Origin: Novosphingobium naphthalenivorans NBRC 102051
GTDB lineage: Bacteria > Pseudomonadota > Alphaproteobacteria > Sphingomonadales > Sphingomonadaceae
Length of the DNA: 56,888 nt
Assembly: GCF_001590985.1 (NCBI RefSeq)
Contig: NZ_BCTX01000032.1
Coordinates: forward strand, 1-56,888
Reading direction: 5' to 3'
The notes beneath the pieces were generated by a model. That model ran no database searches. It worked only from the letters and a program-made list of their open reading frames with translations, and was not told the DNA's origin. Numbering within the stretch: the stretch's first letter is position 1; each line of letters starts with the position of its first letter. A program made the translations under genes and the position numbers. Positions 34,930 to 44,334 of the stretch are shown one piece after another.

Positions 34930-36030
34930 ATGCGGGAAGAACCGAACTCGACACAGGGCCACTTGGCTTTCCTCCTGCCCTCGATGGGTGGTGGCGGCGC
35001 CGAACGCCTGACGATCGAGCTGATGCGCGGATGCCTTGAACGCGGGCACAGTGTCGATCTGGTGCTGGTGCGCCGCGAGGGGGAATGGCTCGCCTCGGTG
35101 CCGAAGGAAGTGCGGATCATCGACCTCGGCGCAGACCGGCTGCTGCAGGCCGCACGCCCGCTGCGCGCCTACCTGCGCCGCGAACGCCCGGCCGGGATGC
35201 TGGCGGCCATGTGGCCGCTGACCACCATTGCCATTGGCGCGGCGATGGGATTGCGGCCACGCCCTCGCATCGTCGTTGCCGACCACGGTGTGCTTTCGGA
35301 GGAATATGGAGACGGTTTCCTGCAATCACTCGGCCTGCGCCTCGCTCTCGCAGGCACTTACCGTCTGGCGGATGGCATAGTCGGCGTCTCGAAAGGGCAA
35401 TGCGCGGACACGGCCCGTCTGGCCATGCTGCCGCGCAGTGCCATTACGGCGGTCGCCAATCCCGTTCCTCCCCCCGCATCAGCAGCTTCGCGCGATGCCT
35501 GGAAGGGCGCTGTGGGCAAACGCATCCTTACTGTCGGCAATCTCAAACCGGCCAAAAACCACCGCTTGCTGATCGACGCCTTCGCGAGAGTCGCGCAGCA
35601 GATGGAAGCGACGCTGGCCATCGTCGGAAGCGGCCCCGAGCGCGCAGTCATCGAAAGACAGGTGCGCACTGCCGGGCTGACCGGCAAAGTGCTCCTGCCC
35701 GGTTTCGTCCCCGAACCGGGCAAGTGGTATGCGGGCGCCGATCTTTTCGCGCTCTCATCGAGCCGGGAATCCTTGGGCAATGTCCTTGTTGAGGCGCTCC
35801 ATTTCGGGCTGCCCGTGGTCGCGACCGACTGTCCCGTCGGCCCTGCCGAAGTTCTCGGAAACGGCCGTTGGGGCCGGCTGGTGCCTCCGGATGATACCGA
35901 GACCTTTGCCAGAGCCATGATGGAGGCGCTGTCCACCGAACACAATCGCGCTCCTCTGATGGCCCGCGCCGCCGATTTCGATACGGATCGTGCGGTGGAT
36001 GCCTATCTCGAACGGCTCCTCGGCTCATGA
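34930..36030 (+). CDS. Glycosyltransferase family 4 protein
   Basis: This 366-residue GT-B enzyme has an N-terminal FLLPSMGGGGAERLTIELMRG (the GGAE acceptor-side loop of GT4) and a C-terminal GNLKPAKNHRLLIDAFARV, PGFVPEPGKWYAGADLFALSSSRESLGNVLVEALHFGLPVVAT, with the EX7E-type catalytic glutamates. The ATG at 34930 is used; upstream there is a TTG-started extension without signal. It is the first gene of the second rightward EPS operon, followed by ATGA overlap with the flippase. Confidence 0.85.
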   Translation: MREEPNSTQGHLAFLLPSMGGGGAERLTIELMRGCLERGHSVDLVLVRREGEWLASVPKEVRIIDLGADRLLQAARPLRAYLRRERPAGMLAAMWPLTTIAIGAAMGLRPRPRIVVADHGVLSEEYGDGFLQSLGLRLALAGTYRLADGIVGVSKGQCADTARLAMLPRSAITAVANPVPPPASAASRDAWKGAVGKRILTVGNLKPAKNHRLLIDAFARVAQQMEATLAIVGSGPERAVIERQVRTAGLTGKVLLPGFVPEPGKWYAGADLFALSSSRESLGNVLVEALHFGLPVVATDCPVGPAEVLGNGRWGRLVPPDDTETFARAMMEALSTEHNRAPLMARAADFDTDRAVDAYLERLLGS

Positions 36031-37370
36031 GCACCGGTCGCCCCGTCATGCAGATGTTTGCACGATCATCGTTGCAGATGGCCCTGCTCTATGCTGCCTC
36101 GACCGGGCTTTCTTTCCTCTCGGGCGTCGTCGTCGCGAACCTGCTGGGCGCCACCGGCTATGGCCTCTACGCGATCGCGCTCTCGATTTCGACGCTGGCA
36201 GGGCTGGCCGCCGAATTCGGCCTTCCCACCCTGGCCATGCGTGAGGCCGGCCGGGGCCTGGCGACCGGCGAATGGGGGCTGCTCAAAGGCCTTGTCGCCT
36301 GGAGCGACCGGGCCATCCTGCTGCTCTGCATGTTGATCGTGCTCGCCGTTGCGACCCTGGCAAGTCTCGGCCTTATTGATGCCAGGCATGGTCTGCTTCG
36401 CGTCCTGCCTTTCGGCCTCCTGCTCATTCCCTTCGTTTCGATCGGCAAAGTGCGCGCCTTCGCCCTGCTCGGGCTGGACCACGTTCTGGCCAGCCAACTG
36501 CCCGTGGTCGTTGGCCGGCCCCTGCTGTTCATTGCAGGATGCGGGGGCGCCTGGCTCGTCTGGGAGCGTATCGACCCGGCGATGGCCATGGCCGCGCAGG
36601 CAGCGAGCGCGGCCTGCGCGATGGTCGTCAGCCTCGTTCTGTACCGGCGTCTGCGCCCCGCAGCGCTCGTCAAGGCATCTCCGGACCGCGATGTCCGCGC
36701 ATGGCTCGAAAGCTGCGTCCCCATGGCGATGACCGAAGGGTTGCGCCTGTTGCAAGGCCAACTGGCGCTGCTCCTCGTCGGCCTGCTTGCGGGCGTAGCC
36801 CAGGCCGGGACCTACCGCGTGGCCGACGCCGTCTCGCAAGTCACGCTCGTCCTTGTCTCGGCCATCGCAACCGCAGGCACACCCATGTTCGCCCGGCTCC
36901 ATGCCGCAGGAGACCGCGAAGGGCTGCAGAACCTCGCCTCTCTTTGCACCATCGCCATGCTCGGCGGTGCCTTCATCGTTGGATTGCCCATAGCGCTCTG
37001 GGGCGATCACCTGATTCCCTTCGTGTTCGGCAGCAACTTCGCTTCCTCAGCGGCGCTGTTCCGTATCCTGTGGGGCGGACTGCTCGTTTCCGCGATGCTG
37101 GGTATGCCGCTCTCGATTGCCAACATGACCGGACATCACGCACTTTCGACGCGGTCATTCCTGATCATGGGGATGGTCAACGCCAGTCTCGGCGCCCTGC
37201 TGATCCCGCACTTCGGAGCGGCCGGCGGTGCCCTGGCGACCTCTGCAGCGCTGCTGATCGCCACCACCTATTGCAGTTTGCGGCTCCATGCGGCGACCGG
37301 CATCGACACGACCCTGTACGGGCTGCGCCACATCCACAAAAAAGCGAGCGTGACTGGGAGAAAGCTTTGA
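36027..37370 (+). CDS. Lipopolysaccharide/polysaccharide flippase (Wzx-type)
   Basis: This 447-residue membrane protein has 12-14 predicted helices and the polysaccharide biosynthesis (MATE/MVF-like) pattern: an N-terminal LLYAASTGLSFLSGVVVANLLGATGYGLYAIA and a C-terminal STRSFLIMGMVNASLGALLIPHFGAAGGALATS. It moves the undecaprenyl-PP-linked repeat unit across the inner membrane. ATGA overlap upstream and TTGA overlap downstream place it firmly inside the operon. Confidence 0.84.
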   Translation: MSTGRPVMQMFARSSLQMALLYAASTGLSFLSGVVVANLLGATGYGLYAIALSISTLAGLAAEFGLPTLAMREAGRGLATGEWGLLKGLVAWSDRAILLLCMLIVLAVATLASLGLIDARHGLLRVLPFGLLLIPFVSIGKVRAFALLGLDHVLASQLPVVVGRPLLFIAGCGGAWLVWERIDPAMAMAAQAASAACAMVVSLVLYRRLRPAALVKASPDRDVRAWLESCVPMAMTEGLRLLQGQLALLLVGLLAGVAQAGTYRVADAVSQVTLVLVSAIATAGTPMFARLHAAGDREGLQNLASLCTIAMLGGAFIVGLPIALWGDHLIPFVFGSNFASSAALFRILWGGLLVSAMLGMPLSIANMTGHHALSTRSFLIMGMVNASLGALLIPHFGAAGGALATSAALLIATTYCSLRLHAATGIDTTLYGLRHIHKKASVTGRKL

Positions 37371-37915
37371 TCCGGTTGTTTTCAGCCCTACGCCTGATGC
37401 GCCAGGCCGCCCGAAGCTGGGCGATGCGTGCCTATGTCCGGGCAGCTTATCGCGGAGTAAGCTGCCATCCGACAGTTCGGTTCGGCCGCGGCGCAAGGCT
37501 GCGGTGTTTCGACGGCGGCACCCTGACGCTGGGGGCAGGCGTTGCCCTGGGCGATTTTGCCTATCTCGAAGCGGCCGCAGGACACCTCGAAATCGGCGGC
37601 AATTGCGAAATCGGCAAAGGTGCGATCGTGGTCAGCCGCGAGGCCGTCTCCATCGGCGATGGCACCCTTGTCGCGGAATATTGCACGATCCGCGACGCCG
37701 ATCACCGTCATTCCGGAGATGACCGACTGGCCGATCAAGGCTTTGAAACGGCGCCGATACGGATCGGCCGCGATGTCTGGCTCGGCGCGAAAGTCACGGT
37801 AACGCGCGGCGTCGAACTAGCAGACCATTGCGTTATCGGCGCCAACTCGGTCGTAACCCGCAGCGCTGCCGAACGCGGCATCTACGCCGGTGTCCCGGCA
37901 AGGAGGATCCGATGA
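37367..37915 (+). CDS. Left-handed beta-helix acyltransferase
   Basis: This 182-residue protein starts at TTG 37367 (GGGAG six nt upstream, TTGA overlap with the flippase stop); an ATG ten codons later is an alternative. It carries hexapeptide repeats (IGGNCEIGKGAIVVSREAVSIGDGTLV, IGRDVWLGAKVTVTRGVELADHCVIGANSVV) and the terminal AGVPARRI of the WbbJ/maltose O-acetyltransferase family. The likely catalytic His lies in CTIRDADHRHSG. It probably O-acetylates a sugar of the polysaccharide. Confidence 0.82.
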   Translation: MIRLFSALRLMRQAARSWAMRAYVRAAYRGVSCHPTVRFGRGARLRCFDGGTLTLGAGVALGDFAYLEAAAGHLEIGGNCEIGKGAIVVSREAVSIGDGTLVAEYCTIRDADHRHSGDDRLADQGFETAPIRIGRDVWLGAKVTVTRGVELADHCVIGANSVVTRSAAERGIYAGVPARRIR

Positions 37916-38012
37916 GACGAACCCTCCATTGTGGCACGATGCCCAAACCGATAGACCGCTCGACGGCAGGAGCAATGGCTTCGCCCGATGCACTCCGGGA
38001 GAAATCGGCGAA

Positions 38013-39095
38013 ATGACCATATATTGGCTTCTCTTCGCTTTTGCCGCAGTCATGGCGCTCATTTTCCCGGTGAGTGCGGACCACCAGCGTATCGGTCCAA
38101 TCCAGTCGCTTGCTTTCGTAGGGTTCCTTTCCGCTTACGTTCTGGTCGCCGGCCTTCGTGACGAAATCGGCGGGGACTGGATCACTTATGCGGACATGTT
38201 GGACGAAGTATCGCATCTCAGCCTTCTGGGCGCGATGCGATACACCGACCCCGCCTTTGGCGCGATCCTGTGGTCCTCAAGCCGCCTCGGGCTCGGCGTC
38301 TATCTCGCCAATGGCATCTGCGCCGCCTTGCTCGCCTATGGAACCTTGCGCATATCGCTCACGACAAGGGAGCCTTGGATGGGCATCCTCATCGCCGTCC
38401 CCTATCTCTTCATCGTCGTGGGAATGGGCTACGTGCGCCAGGCTGCGGCGATCGGGACGATCATGATCGCGATCGGTTCGCTCAACGAAGTGCGCCGCGT
38501 GCGCACCATCGTCACAATGGCACTGGCCGCCGCCCTTCACTCGACGGCCAGCGTCACTTTTCCTTTGGTGGTGCAAGGACTGGTGGCGCGCCGCCGCGTC
38601 CTGGCGACGGCTCTGCTCGCTTTCGGGATTGCCGCCTTCCTGCTGGTGATCTCGCTGCGGTTTTCACGCTTCGAAAGCGGCTACCTCGACAGCGAATATG
38701 ATTCGAGCGGTGCCCTCGCGCGCATCCTGATGACAGCCTTGCCTTCGATGCTGCTGCTCGCGCGATGGCGCTACTTTCCCTATTCCGGCCTTGCCCGCCG
38801 CGTCTGGCTTCTGTTCGCCATTGCCGGCGCGCTGACGCCGCTCGCACTGTGGCTGAGCCCCTCCTCCACCGCGGTGGACCGCGTCACGCTCTATTTCGCG
38901 CCCGTCCAGGTGATCGTGTTCGGGTCACTGCGCGAGCTGCTCGGCCTTTCGACCGGTACGACTTATTTCCTGCGCATGATGGGCGTCGCACTGGCCGCGC
39001 TGGTGCAGACGGTCTGGCTCCTGCTGGCGACCAACGCCGATTTCTGGGTCCCCTACCATTCGGTACTCGATACCATTTCGGCGGCGGCCCCGTAG
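38013..39095 (+). CDS. EpsG-family polysaccharide polymerase-like membrane protein
   Basis: This 360-residue multi-pass membrane protein starts at 38013 (CGGGAG upstream; the longer GTG-started reading overlaps the acyltransferase and has no signal-like start). About ten helices and an N-terminal loop with LRDEIGGDWITYADM, the EpsG-type 'vG.D...Y' signature. EpsG proteins are Wzy-like polymerases or assembly factors. An O-antigen ligase-type polymerase is encoded later in the same locus, so this locus has two polymerase candidates. Confidence 0.75.
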   Translation: MTIYWLLFAFAAVMALIFPVSADHQRIGPIQSLAFVGFLSAYVLVAGLRDEIGGDWITYADMLDEVSHLSLLGAMRYTDPAFGAILWSSSRLGLGVYLANGICAALLAYGTLRISLTTREPWMGILIAVPYLFIVVGMGYVRQAAAIGTIMIAIGSLNEVRRVRTIVTMALAAALHSTASVTFPLVVQGLVARRRVLATALLAFGIAAFLLVISLRFSRFESGYLDSEYDSSGALARILMTALPSMLLLARWRYFPYSGLARRVWLLFAIAGALTPLALWLSPSSTAVDRVTLYFAPVQVIVFGSLRELLGLSTGTTYFLRMMGVALAALVQTVWLLLATNADFWVPYHSVLDTISAAAP

Positions 39096-40238
39096 ATGGC
39101 GCCGTCAGCCCCCCTGCTGATGATCTCGGCAAACCAGGCCTGGAACCTGGTCAATTTCCGCAAGGGCCTGATCCAGGCCCTGATCGAACAAGGGGTCGAC
39201 ATCATCGCAGCAGCCCCGCACGACGATGTCTGGAGTCCGCGGCTCGAAGCGATGGGGTGCCGGCTTGCCCATGTCGCCTACGACGCCTCGGGCCTCTCCC
39301 CCCACCGCGACGCAGGTACGCTGCGGCAGATTTTCGGACTGATGCGGCAGCATCGTCCCGCAGGCTGGCTGAGCTGGACGCCAAAGGCCAATATCTACGG
39401 CGCCCTCGCGGCCCGCGCGGCCGGCGTGACCGCGATCCCGAACGTCTCGGGCCTCGGCACCGCGTTCATCCGGCGCACGCCGCTGACGGCAGCGGTCGCT
39501 CTGCTCTACCGGTTCGCCTTCACACGCTGCCCGGTCGTCCTCTTCCAGAACCACGATGACCGCAACCTGTTCGAACGATGGCGCCTGACGCATCCGGATC
39601 AGGCGCATGTCCTGCCGGGATCCGGGATCGATCTTGCCCATTTCGCCGCCGACCGCGAAAGGCGCGCGCCCGGCCATTTCGTGATGATCGCGCGTCTGCT
39701 GGCAGACAAGGGCGTGCGCGAATTCGCCCAAGCCGCGCGCATTCTCCGGCAGCAGGATCCCTCGCTGCAGTTCAGCCTGGTCGGCCCCCTCGGCGTGGAC
39801 AATCGCACCGCCATCGGCCCCGGCGAAGTGGCCGGCTGGGTGCAGGAAGGCACCCTGCGCCACCTGCCGCCCGTCGATGACGTGCGCCCGGTCATTTCCG
39901 GTGCCGACTGGATCGTCCTGCCCTCTTACCGCGAAGGGATGTCGCGGCTGTTGCTGGAGGCCGCGGCCATGGGACGGCCGATGATCGCGACGGACGTTCC
40001 CGGTTGCCGCGACATCGTGATCGAAGGCTCCACCGGCTTCCTTGCCCAGCCTCGAAGCACCGCGTCCCTCACGGCCGCGCTGAAACGAGCTGCGGCGACC
40101 GACGACAAAACCTGGCACAGAATGGCAAACGCTGCCCGGGAGATGGCAGAGACATGTTTCTCACAAGAAAAAGTTCTCTCGCTTTATTTCGAAGCCATGT
40201 ATCGAGCGGACATATTACAAAGATGTAATCGTGCTTGA
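39096..40238 (+). CDS. Glycosyltransferase family 4 protein
   Basis: This 380-residue GT-B enzyme has an N-terminal LLMISANQAWNLVNFRKGLIQALIEQG and SWTPKANIYGALAARAAGVTAIPNVSGLGTAFI, and a C-terminal MIARLLADKGVREFAQAARIL, ISGADWIVLPSYREGMSRLLLEAAAMGRPMIATDVPGCRDIV with catalytic glutamates. It begins directly after the EpsG stop codon. It resembles the transferases that work on undecaprenyl-linked intermediates. Confidence 0.85.
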   Translation: MAPSAPLLMISANQAWNLVNFRKGLIQALIEQGVDIIAAAPHDDVWSPRLEAMGCRLAHVAYDASGLSPHRDAGTLRQIFGLMRQHRPAGWLSWTPKANIYGALAARAAGVTAIPNVSGLGTAFIRRTPLTAAVALLYRFAFTRCPVVLFQNHDDRNLFERWRLTHPDQAHVLPGSGIDLAHFAADRERRAPGHFVMIARLLADKGVREFAQAARILRQQDPSLQFSLVGPLGVDNRTAIGPGEVAGWVQEGTLRHLPPVDDVRPVISGADWIVLPSYREGMSRLLLEAAAMGRPMIATDVPGCRDIVIEGSTGFLAQPRSTASLTAALKRAAATDDKTWHRMANAAREMAETCFSQEKVLSLYFEAMYRADILQRCNRA

Positions 40239-40277
40239 AACTTCTCAAGAACAGAAACGTCAGATAAGACTGCCGGC

Positions 40278-41018
40278 ATGACAAAGGGACAGGATCGCAA
40301 GCCGGCGGGATGGGCATGGCCCCTTAAACCCCGCCGCGCAGCGAAGCTCATCTTCTTTCCTGTCCTGTTCCTGCTTGGCGCTTGCGCCATGCGTGGCGGA
40401 GACATTCCCTATGGCGGGGCGGCATTGGGCCCTGCGGACCGTCTCTCGCGGGCCGACACGCCATACGACCTCGTGCTCGGACCGCTCGACGAACTGACCA
40501 TTACCGTCTTCCGGATACCGGACCTCAGCGGCGATTATCAGGTCGATTCCAAAGGCTTCCTCAACCTTCCGCTGCTCGGTCCGGTAAACGTGCGAAACCT
40601 TGATGCAACGGCATTCGCGCAGCGGCTGGAGCAGCTTTACGGCGAGCGCTATCTCAACAATCCGCAAATCTCGGTGCGGGTCACGAACACCAGCGGCACG
40701 AACATCACGGTCGAAGGCGGTGTGACCCAGCCCGGCGTCTATGCGCTTGCCGGCCCGACCACTCTGCTCGGCGCGATCGCCACGGCGCACGGTATCGACA
40801 AGGATACGGGCAATCCGCGCCGGGTCGCCATTTTCCGCAAGCAGAACGGGGAAACTGTCGCGGCTGCGTTCGATCTCATCGACATCCGGCACCGCAAGAT
40901 GGATGATCCCATGGTCTATCCCGGCGATACGGTGGTGGTCGATGCGGACAACCTTCGCCAGATCTATCACGACTTCCTGACCAGCCTGCCCAGCATCGCG
41001 GTCTTCTCGCGGCTATGA
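40278..41018 (+). CDS. Polysaccharide export lipoprotein (Wza/OPX family)
   Basis: This 246-residue protein has a lipoprotein signal with lipobox LLGAC and acylated Cys36, then a polysaccharide export domain (LGPLDELTITVFRIPDLSGDYQVDSKGFLNLPLLGPV) and an SLBB domain (NITVEGGVTQPGVYALAGPTTLLGAIATAHG). It forms or contacts the outer-membrane export channel together with the Wzc-type kinase encoded next. Confidence 0.88.
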   Translation: MTKGQDRKPAGWAWPLKPRRAAKLIFFPVLFLLGACAMRGGDIPYGGAALGPADRLSRADTPYDLVLGPLDELTITVFRIPDLSGDYQVDSKGFLNLPLLGPVNVRNLDATAFAQRLEQLYGERYLNNPQISVRVTNTSGTNITVEGGVTQPGVYALAGPTTLLGAIATAHGIDKDTGNPRRVAIFRKQNGETVAAAFDLIDIRHRKMDDPMVYPGDTVVVDADNLRQIYHDFLTSLPSIAVFSRL

Positions 41019-41073
41019 CGATGGCACTGTCCGGACTGCAAGCCCACGAACTCCAACCGGGAAGGTACGGGAA

Positions 41074-43263
41074 TTGAACGCTGCGGCGAATATCGAGGGG
41101 CATGGCGCCGCTGCGCATACCGGGCCGCATCTGGGCTCTCCCGTATCCGTTCTCGAACTGCGCGAAATTCTGCGCATCCTGCTCGAACATCGCTGGGTCG
41201 TGCTGGGGATGGCGCTTGCCGGGCTCCTGCTTGGCCTGGCCAGCGCGGTCATGACAACGCCCCTCTACCGGGCGTCGGTGCTGCTCGCCTATGATCCCAA
41301 CGCCACCGCATCTCTCGATGAAACGGCGGACCGGCGCACGATACGCCCGTTCATGGCCAACCAGGAGATCATCGCGACGCAGACCGGAATGCTGTACAGC
41401 GATGCCCTCTCACGCCGGGTGGCGGAGCAACTTCACCTTGTGGATTCCCCCAAGTTCGGCGGAACCTCGGGCACGCGCGAACAACGGCTCGATCGCGCGG
41501 CGAGCCGTGTGCGGTCCGGCATCAGCGTCAGCAGCGAAAAGGCCAGCCTGCTGATCCGGCTGAACTATTCGGCGCCAGACCCTGCCATTGCCGCAAAGAT
41601 CGCGAATGCGCTGGCCAAAACCTTCATTGCCATGAGCCTCGAACGCAAGTTCAGTTCGACGGACTACGCGCGCAAGTTCCTCGGCGACCAGCTGGCGAAA
41701 ACACAACATGCGCTCGAAAGTTCGGAAAGCGCGCTCAATCAGTACGCCATCAATTCAGGCCTGTTCCGGTCTCCCGGGCAGACGGTCGATGGCCGGTCCG
41801 TCGAAGGGCCTCCCATTTCCGTTACCGATCTCGGAGCGATGGAAACCGCGCTCAACGATGCCACGGTCAAGCGGATCGCGGCGGAAAACGCCTATCGCCA
41901 CGGAAGCAAGGACAGCCAGGCCAGCAGTACCTCCGCCATTTCCACACTGGTCGCCCAACGGGCCACCCTGCAAGCCGAGTACAGCGAGAACGAAAAGCTG
42001 TTCAAAGCGGATTATCCCGAAATGCGGGAAACCCGGGCAAAGATAGAACAGCTCAACAAGGCCATCGCCACGGAACAGGGGCGGCTTTCTTCCGACAGGA
42101 ACTCGGACCTTGCCGCCGCCTACAAGTCCGCCGCCGGCGAGGAGACGGCCCTTGCCGCGAAAGTCGCCCAGGCCAAGCAGCGCGTGCGCGAGGACCGGGC
42201 CCGCTCGGTCCGCTACACCATCCTGCAGCGTGAGGCGGACACCAACCGCTCGCTCTACGACGCCCTGCTCCAGCGCTACAAGGAAGTCGGCATCGCCGGC
42301 GTGATCGGCCAGAGCAACATTTCACTGGTCGACCCGGCTCGCGAGCCCCAGCATCCCTTTCGCCCGCGGCTTTTCGTCAATCTCTCGGTGGGGCTCGCTT
42401 TCGGTCTGCTGGCCGGGCTTGCGAGCGCCTTCGCGCTTTACGTCCTTTTCGACCGGATCATCGATCCCTCCGACGTGCGCAACAAGCTCTTCCTGCAAGT
42501 GGTCGGCGTGATCCCGCGCGAAAGGGGATCGGAAAGCATTGCCTCCGTGCTCGAAAACCCGGCCTCGACGCTGACGGAGGCCTATTATTCCTCGATCACG
42601 TCCTTGCGCTACGCACGCCCCGAAGGCTTGCCCCGCACCGTGTTCATCACCTCTTCCCAGACGGGCGAAGGCAAATCCACGTCCTCCTTCGCGATTGCCA
42701 GCAGCTGCGCCCGGCTGGGCATGAACGTGCTGCTGATCGACGCCGACTTGCGCCGCCCGACGTTCAGCAACAGCGCAAGTTCGCAGCCCGGTTTCGCGCA
42801 CCTGCTTGCCTCCGGCGACGCACTCGCGCCGCTCGTCGTGAAATCGGCGACGGAAAATCTCAGCCTACTGCCGGTGGGGGCGCCCGCAGGTTCGCCTGCG
42901 GAACTGCTCAGTTCCGCCCGTTTGCCGGCAGTTCTGGCCGAAGCTTCCGGGCAGTTCGATCTCGTCGTGCTCGATGGCCCGCCGGTGCTGGGGCTGACCG
43001 ACGCGCCGCTTCTCGGTTCGGTGGCGGATGCCACGCTGCTCGTCGTCGAAAGCCGCAGAACCCGCATCGGTACGGCGAACGATACGGTCCGCAGGCTGCG
43101 CGATGCCGGCGCCAGCATCTTCGGTGTCATCCTGACCAAAGTCTCCCGCGGCAATGCCGGCTACGGATACTATGACAGCTACACTTATGGCGCCGGAGAG
43201 CCCTTCGATTCCGACGACAGGGGACGATTCCGCCCGCAAGGTGTCCAGCAGGACAAGGCCTGA
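41074..43263 (+). CDS. Polysaccharide co-polymerase / BY-kinase (Wzc type)
   Basis: This is a 729-residue protein with a TTG start at 41074 (GGGAAGG upstream). Its Wzz domain lies between two membrane helices (about 43-64 and 440-460), with long coiled-coil stretches. The C-terminal bacterial tyrosine kinase domain has Walker A TSSQTGEGKSTS (Lys534), Walker A' LLIDADLRRP, Walker B LVVLDGPP and a Tyr-rich tail (GYGYYDSYTYG) for autophosphorylation. It controls chain length and links polymerisation to export. Confidence 0.88.
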   Translation: MNAAANIEGHGAAAHTGPHLGSPVSVLELREILRILLEHRWVVLGMALAGLLLGLASAVMTTPLYRASVLLAYDPNATASLDETADRRTIRPFMANQEIIATQTGMLYSDALSRRVAEQLHLVDSPKFGGTSGTREQRLDRAASRVRSGISVSSEKASLLIRLNYSAPDPAIAAKIANALAKTFIAMSLERKFSSTDYARKFLGDQLAKTQHALESSESALNQYAINSGLFRSPGQTVDGRSVEGPPISVTDLGAMETALNDATVKRIAAENAYRHGSKDSQASSTSAISTLVAQRATLQAEYSENEKLFKADYPEMRETRAKIEQLNKAIATEQGRLSSDRNSDLAAAYKSAAGEETALAAKVAQAKQRVREDRARSVRYTILQREADTNRSLYDALLQRYKEVGIAGVIGQSNISLVDPAREPQHPFRPRLFVNLSVGLAFGLLAGLASAFALYVLFDRIIDPSDVRNKLFLQVVGVIPRERGSESIASVLENPASTLTEAYYSSITSLRYARPEGLPRTVFITSSQTGEGKSTSSFAIASSCARLGMNVLLIDADLRRPTFSNSASSQPGFAHLLASGDALAPLVVKSATENLSLLPVGAPAGSPAELLSSARLPAVLAEASGQFDLVVLDGPPVLGLTDAPLLGSVADATLLVVESRRTRIGTANDTVRRLRDAGASIFGVILTKVSRGNAGYGYYDSYTYGAGEPFDSDDRGRFRPQGVQQDKA

Positions 43264-43266
43264 TCC

Positions 43267-44334
43267 GTGCCCTGGAGCGGGACGTCATCAAGGCCACACT
43301 CCCTGAAACCCACACTGCTTGCCATAGGGACGTCCTGTGCCATGCTCGCCTTGGCCGTGGCCGGAGCTGCCGCACGAAACCTCGATACCAATGCCATGCT
43401 CGCGTGGCGCCCCCTTGCCGCGCAACCGTTCTTCGCCGCTGCCGGCAGTGCGAAAGGACAGCGGCGCGCCGAACTTCTGCAAGAGGCCATTCACCGCGAT
43501 CCGCGTGCGCCAGAGCTCCGTCTCGCGCTGATCCAGAACCTCGTCCGGAGTGGCCGGATGCCGGCTGCCGTCGATCAGCTCGCGATCCTCCGCCGGCTGG
43601 ATGCGCCGCTCACGGACGAGGTTCTTGCGAAACTGGCGAGCCAGATCGTTTCCCCGTCGCGCGCACGCGCCGTTGCCGAAGCCTTCGGCAAGCACCCCGA
43701 ACTTTTCGTTCCCATCCTCTCGCATCTGACGCAAAGCCCGGACAAGGCACCGGCCGTGACCCTCATCCGGCATATGCCGCCAAAGGCCTTCGACATTGCC
43801 CCAGTCCGGGCCGCGGCCATCGGCATTCTGGCCGACGGCGGGGAATACCGGCGCGCTTATGCGCTCTGGTCCGGCACATTGCCCCCCGCCCCGCCGCTTC
43901 GCGACCCTGACTTTTCGGGGAACACGCCCGAAGGCCCGTTCTCCTGGCGCTTCACCTCCGGCGACGCCGGAGCCGCCGACCGGACGCCGGATGGCCTGGA
44001 ACTCGTGGCCTTCGGCCAGCAATCCGGCGTTCTTGCGGACCAGCTCCTTCTCCTCGCCCCCGGCCCTTGGCGGATAACGCTCGACTACGAGATCATCGAC
44101 CATGCGAACGGCGGCATCGCCCTTGCCCTGCGCTGCCAGGACAGCGGGCAGCCCCTTGCCTCCGCAGTGCTCGGAGGCAACGCCGGTTCGCGTCGCACGA
44201 TATCGCTCGACGCCGTGGTTCCCCGCAGCGATTGCGCAGGACAGCGGCTGCAGATCGAAACCGGGCCATCGGACGACCTGAAGGACATGCACGCGCGCGC
44301 CTTTTCCATCCACGTTACACGGGCCGCCTCATGA
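43267..44334 (+). CDS. Hypothetical secreted/membrane-anchored EPS-locus protein
   Basis: This 355-residue protein (GTG start) has an N-terminal hydrophobic signal or anchor (about 17-37) and an alpha-helical repeat region (about 60-210: AELLQEAIHRDPRAPELRLALIQNLVRSGR, TPR-like). The C-terminal beta-rich part (about 225-350: FSWRFTSGDAGAADRTPDGLELVAF...) has the feel of a carbohydrate-binding or jelly-roll domain. It is immediately between Wzc and the O-antigen ligase with a 4-nt overlap downstream, so it likely acts at the periplasmic face of polymerisation or export. No family is recognised with confidence. Confidence 0.6.
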   Translation: MPWSGTSSRPHSLKPTLLAIGTSCAMLALAVAGAAARNLDTNAMLAWRPLAAQPFFAAAGSAKGQRRAELLQEAIHRDPRAPELRLALIQNLVRSGRMPAAVDQLAILRRLDAPLTDEVLAKLASQIVSPSRARAVAEAFGKHPELFVPILSHLTQSPDKAPAVTLIRHMPPKAFDIAPVRAAAIGILADGGEYRRAYALWSGTLPPAPPLRDPDFSGNTPEGPFSWRFTSGDAGAADRTPDGLELVAFGQQSGVLADQLLLLAPGPWRITLDYEIIDHANGGIALALRCQDSGQPLASAVLGGNAGSRRTISLDAVVPRSDCAGQRLQIETGPSDDLKDMHARAFSIHVTRAAS

